Source of the DNA: Mytilus trossulus
Lineage: Eukaryota; Mollusca; Bivalvia; Mytilida; Mytilidae
Length of the DNA: 64,000 bases
Assembly: GCF_036588685.1 (NCBI RefSeq)
Contig: NC_086375.1
Location: 47,934,955-47,998,954 of the forward strand
Direction of reading: 5' to 3'
Numbering within the stretch: position 1 is the stretch's first letter; every line of letters begins with the position of its first letter. Below the pieces are notes generated by a model. That model ran no database searches. It was given only the letters and a program-made list of their open reading frames with translations, and had not been told where the DNA came from. This document shows positions 61,148 through 64,000 of this stretch, one piece after another. The position numbers were made by a program, and so were the translations under genes.

Positions 61148-62534
61148 CAGTGGCGGATTCAGAGGGGGGCGTAGAGGGCGTACGCCCCCCCCCCCCCTTT
61201 TGCTCGGATTTTTTTTTTTTTTTTTTTTGTAAAATGATCAGACTAGACTTCGCGAACTTTGCCATTTCCCGAGTATTTAATTTTTATACAATTCTTTACT
61301 TATATTTTTCGCTGGTATTTACTGATTGTCGAAGTCATATGATTTGCTATAAGGTGGAGTTGAAAAAACGGCACTCGGTAATTTTGAAATTCAAATTACA
61401 GTAATACACATTGCATACTAGGCTGAGGATGTCACGACAATCAGGAAACCTTTAAAGCGCCGACACAGGATTGAACAAGAACATATTGACTTCTATTTCG
61501 CTATTTCCAAACAGAAAGTAATAGTAAATACTCTGTAGACTATTACATTCTCATGAAGAAAAAAAAGTTCTACAATATTATAATGATTATTTACCTACGA
61601 AAACATGTTTAACCCCAAATGCCCCAGCCTATTTTATTAATAACAAATTTGAATAATGATCTCCAGTCAGTATAAGCTCTAGAGAGATTTCAAGTTTCAG
61701 GTACGAACCATTTGATTTGGGGAGGCAGTCTGAGATATTTGAGAGAAAAAAAATGACTCTGATTCTTGCCTTAAACAAAAAATTCTTGCCGTATCTGGAT
61801 TAAAAACAATAGTCTTGTTCACTTTTTTGCTATTAAAAACGACAATTTCCAACAAAATTATTTAGCATGAAATGAACATGATGAACAAAAAGGGCCTATT
61901 TTTTTGTGGCCGGGGTTTGCATGTCTGACTGGAATGTCTGTTTCACCGGACTTATATATATTGAATACTTTTTTCAAGACCAGACTGTAATCTGCCTGCA
62001 GAGGGTGTGACCTTTATGTCTCCATTTGTCTACCGTCATTGATAACTTCGTTGTCATTTCAAACATTTTCGTAGTCTTTGGTGGATTTCAAACCCATCAC
62101 TTCGGTTCCCTAAGTTATGTTGGGTGGAACAAAGTTATGTTGGGTGGAACATATCAATCAAACATTTTGATAAAAACTGCTTGTTTGTCTTTTTGAACTC
62201 GTGTCGGTCGAATTGTAATTTTCATCGAATTTCCATGTCTGTTTTTTACTGACAAGTCCTACATCAAATATATCAGTACATAGCTTTGGATCAATACTAT
62301 CATGTTATGGTAGACAATTAATAGGGAGAATACATCATAAAAAATGTCCAACCCTTACACTTTACAGCAACTTTAAAATGTACATGCCCAAAGCAGGAAC
62401 CGTTTAAATAGTGCATATTACACTTATTTTATGTTTTTTAGCCCAAAAAAGGTCCTAAAATTTTTTCGCCTCGCTCCGCTCTGCAAAATTTAAAAACTTC
62501 GTCCCCCCCTTTCCAAAATCCTGGATCCGCCCTG
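61148..62534. mobile_element. 1.39-kb TIR element with CAGTGGCGGAT ends
   Basis: The left end CAGTGGCGGATTCAGAGGGG and right end CCTGGATCCGCCCTG are imperfect inverted repeats. ACTTG occurs immediately outside both ends (61143-61147 and 62536-62540). The interior has a C run (61183-61197), a T run and no ORF with domains, so it is non-autonomous. CAG..CTG ends would suit the hAT superfamily, but no 8-bp duplication is evident. Confidence 0.5.
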
Positions 62535-63622
62535 GACTTGTAGATCTCATATTGCTAAACATTTTCCCTACCAAAGGATTCTCTATACCTTCTAAAGAGG
62601 GTCACTAAAGTTTCAGCAAAAAAGGGGAAAAGCTACATTCAACAGCAGTAACTCCTATAAGAGATAAATCAATTATTTCGGTCATGGTAAACTTTTTTTA
62701 TAGATCTTAGTCAGTTTTACAGGTTATGTTGGTTATAGTTTTAAAATAAGTACCAACGCTCAGCAGTTTAAACGACCTTGGAAATGGGATGACGATGGAC
62801 ACTAGGTGATAGCAATAGCCAACAAAGCCTCATGGCCATGTAAACAAAAATAACATTACAGGGGGCAATAACTCCAAAATGGGATATTCATTTGTTTAAT
62901 TAGATAATTACTTTTACATCAACATTCAACAGTTTTGCTAAACTTGTTGTAGTTGTTTTAAAAAATACTAGGCCAAAATCTGAAATTTTCCTAAAACAAC
63001 AATTTTATTCCTAGGAGTACGGTATAATTTATCTGAAAAATTCTATAGAATGACCTTGACCTGCTTATCATGTTTATTCACTGTCCGTTTACTGCTACAG
63101 CTTGAGATACAAAACAAAAACGGCATTACACCCCTTTGATCTTTTAAGTTAACAATTGCCCTGTTTGTTGATGGATCAATCCCCAAATACAATGTTTGAA
63201 ACAAGATTACCAATTAAATAAAGTTAAGTAACATATGGCACAGTATTTTTTAAGCTTTTAAGTTTATGTAAATTTTGGATAGACGCCAAGTGATGCAGGG
63301 TTGAATCCAGCCAGTGTTAAAAGGGGGTTCAAACCACTGGAACATCCACACTGGAAGCTCACATGGGCTTTGAAGTCAGTTAAGCTTATTATAAGGTCAT
63401 ACATGCATTTACATAATTAAAATGAACATGCTTACAAGTTGTGAATATCTAAATCCTTCAGTTACTGAGATAAGACTATCAATGAAGAAATGAAACTGGC
63501 AATAAAACATGGAAAGAAGGTCAAATTAATGTGTGTCTGCTTATTTGTGTGTAGGTAAATTACATGAAACATATCAAACAACTCAAAAGATATCAAAGTA
63601 AATCTTAAGGGGGTGTCCCAAC
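62535..63622. other. Intergenic stretch, nothing recognised
   Basis: Contains phrases such as GACCTTGACC and AACTCC typical of decayed bivalve repeats. No gene. Confidence 0.3.
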
Positions 63623-63838
63623 TACTGTAAACCAACTAATTTTCACGAGAGATTCAATTTCGCGAGGAGAAAAATAACGTGAATTTAAATAGTCATGAAT
63701 ATGTATAACTTGGATCTTTTCTTATCTAACTACATCAAGTAAGTTTATAGATAATCGCGAAATTAAATCGCCGCAAAGTGGATAAGAAAGGACTAAGCTC
63801 GAAATAAAGTATTCTCGAAAATAAGTTGGTTTACAGTA
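63623..63838. mobile_element. MITE with TA duplication and CTGTAAACCAACT terminal repeats
   Basis: Body 63625-63836. The left end CTGTAAACCAACTAATTTTC and right end GAAAATAAGTTGGTTTACAG are inverted with one mismatch, flanked by TA at 63623-63624 and 63837-63838. TA duplication suits Tc1/mariner-type mobilisation. No ORF. Confidence 0.8.
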
Positions 63839-63905
63839 TATGTCCCCATTCAAATGCATTGATCGGCCAAAAAAAGGGGGGTCCAACCCCCAGAACCTCC
63901 TGGAT
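63839..63905 (-). mobile_element. Fragment of the G-rich TIR element related to 38898-39056
   Basis: CCCCATTCAAATGCATTGATC and GGGGGGTCCAACCCCCAGAA through CTCCTGGATC match 38898-39056 in inverse orientation. Confidence 0.5.
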
Positions 63906-64000
63906 CTTCTGGCGAATGTTATTGCTAGCTTTGTATTATTGAGTGATGTTTTTTTTTTATTGTGAAAATATGCTACAGAGTTGTTAATACTTTTAAACTT

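Noticed and set aside
61150-61404. 84-codon ORF
   Set aside because: Starts in the TIR of a non-autonomous element and runs through C and T homopolymers.

Overview
The window looks like nuclear DNA of a marine mussel (Mytilus or a close relative). It is AT-rich, the genes are split by introns, and much of it is made of repeats that I recognise as typical of mussel and other bivalve genomes: the ~360-bp satellite with a GACGAAACGCGCGTCTGG core, elements starting AGCTCACCTGG or ATACGACCGC, tRNA-derived SINEs, and decayed reverse-transcriptase elements. The species assignment rests on recognition of these repeats, not on a search.

Five protein-coding loci can be supported. (1) 1174-2488 (+): the last two visible exons of mitochondrial ribosomal protein L4 (MRPL4). 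(2) 7385-9106 (-): an intronless TRIM-like protein with two B-boxes, a coiled coil and a propeller-like C-terminus, but no RING. (3) 18159-23185 (-): a complete 8-exon HYLS1 gene, 319 codons, for a centriole/cilium protein. (4) 33145-36672 (+): a 3-exon transcription unit that appears dicistronic. A 69-aa single-pass membrane protein of unknown function is followed after one base by an NDUFB1-like complex I subunit. (5) 46295-55094 (-): a complete 13-exon animal haem peroxidase, 686 codons, with a predicted signal peptide and one GC-AG intron. All exon phases of genes 3-5 close exactly.

The rest is repeats and unassigned DNA. 2584-6470 holds bivalve interspersed elements of families A and B and a decayed tandem region. 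9982-14634 holds a hairpin, the satellite array and a fold-back element. 24046-26796 is a palindromic element broken by two later insertions. 30520-32740 and 56193-57511 are two remnants of the same reverse-transcriptase type on opposite strands. 33490-34480 and 37530-44215 are dense nested elements. 45176-45562 is a complete SINE with target duplication. 57900-64000 contains hairpin MITEs, a 1.4-kb G-rich TIR element and a TA-flanked MITE.

The most interesting pattern is that several repeat families with unrelated interiors share one terminal plan. They sit next to a run of five T, carry a short subterminal inverted repeat at both ends, usually have a 3' hairpin right after the 3' copy, and end in a TCTNG-like motif followed by TT. 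Nested copies give two independent pre-insertion sites, both TTTTT. The genes do not form an obvious pathway, although two loci (MRPL4 and the dicistronic unit) serve mitochondria.
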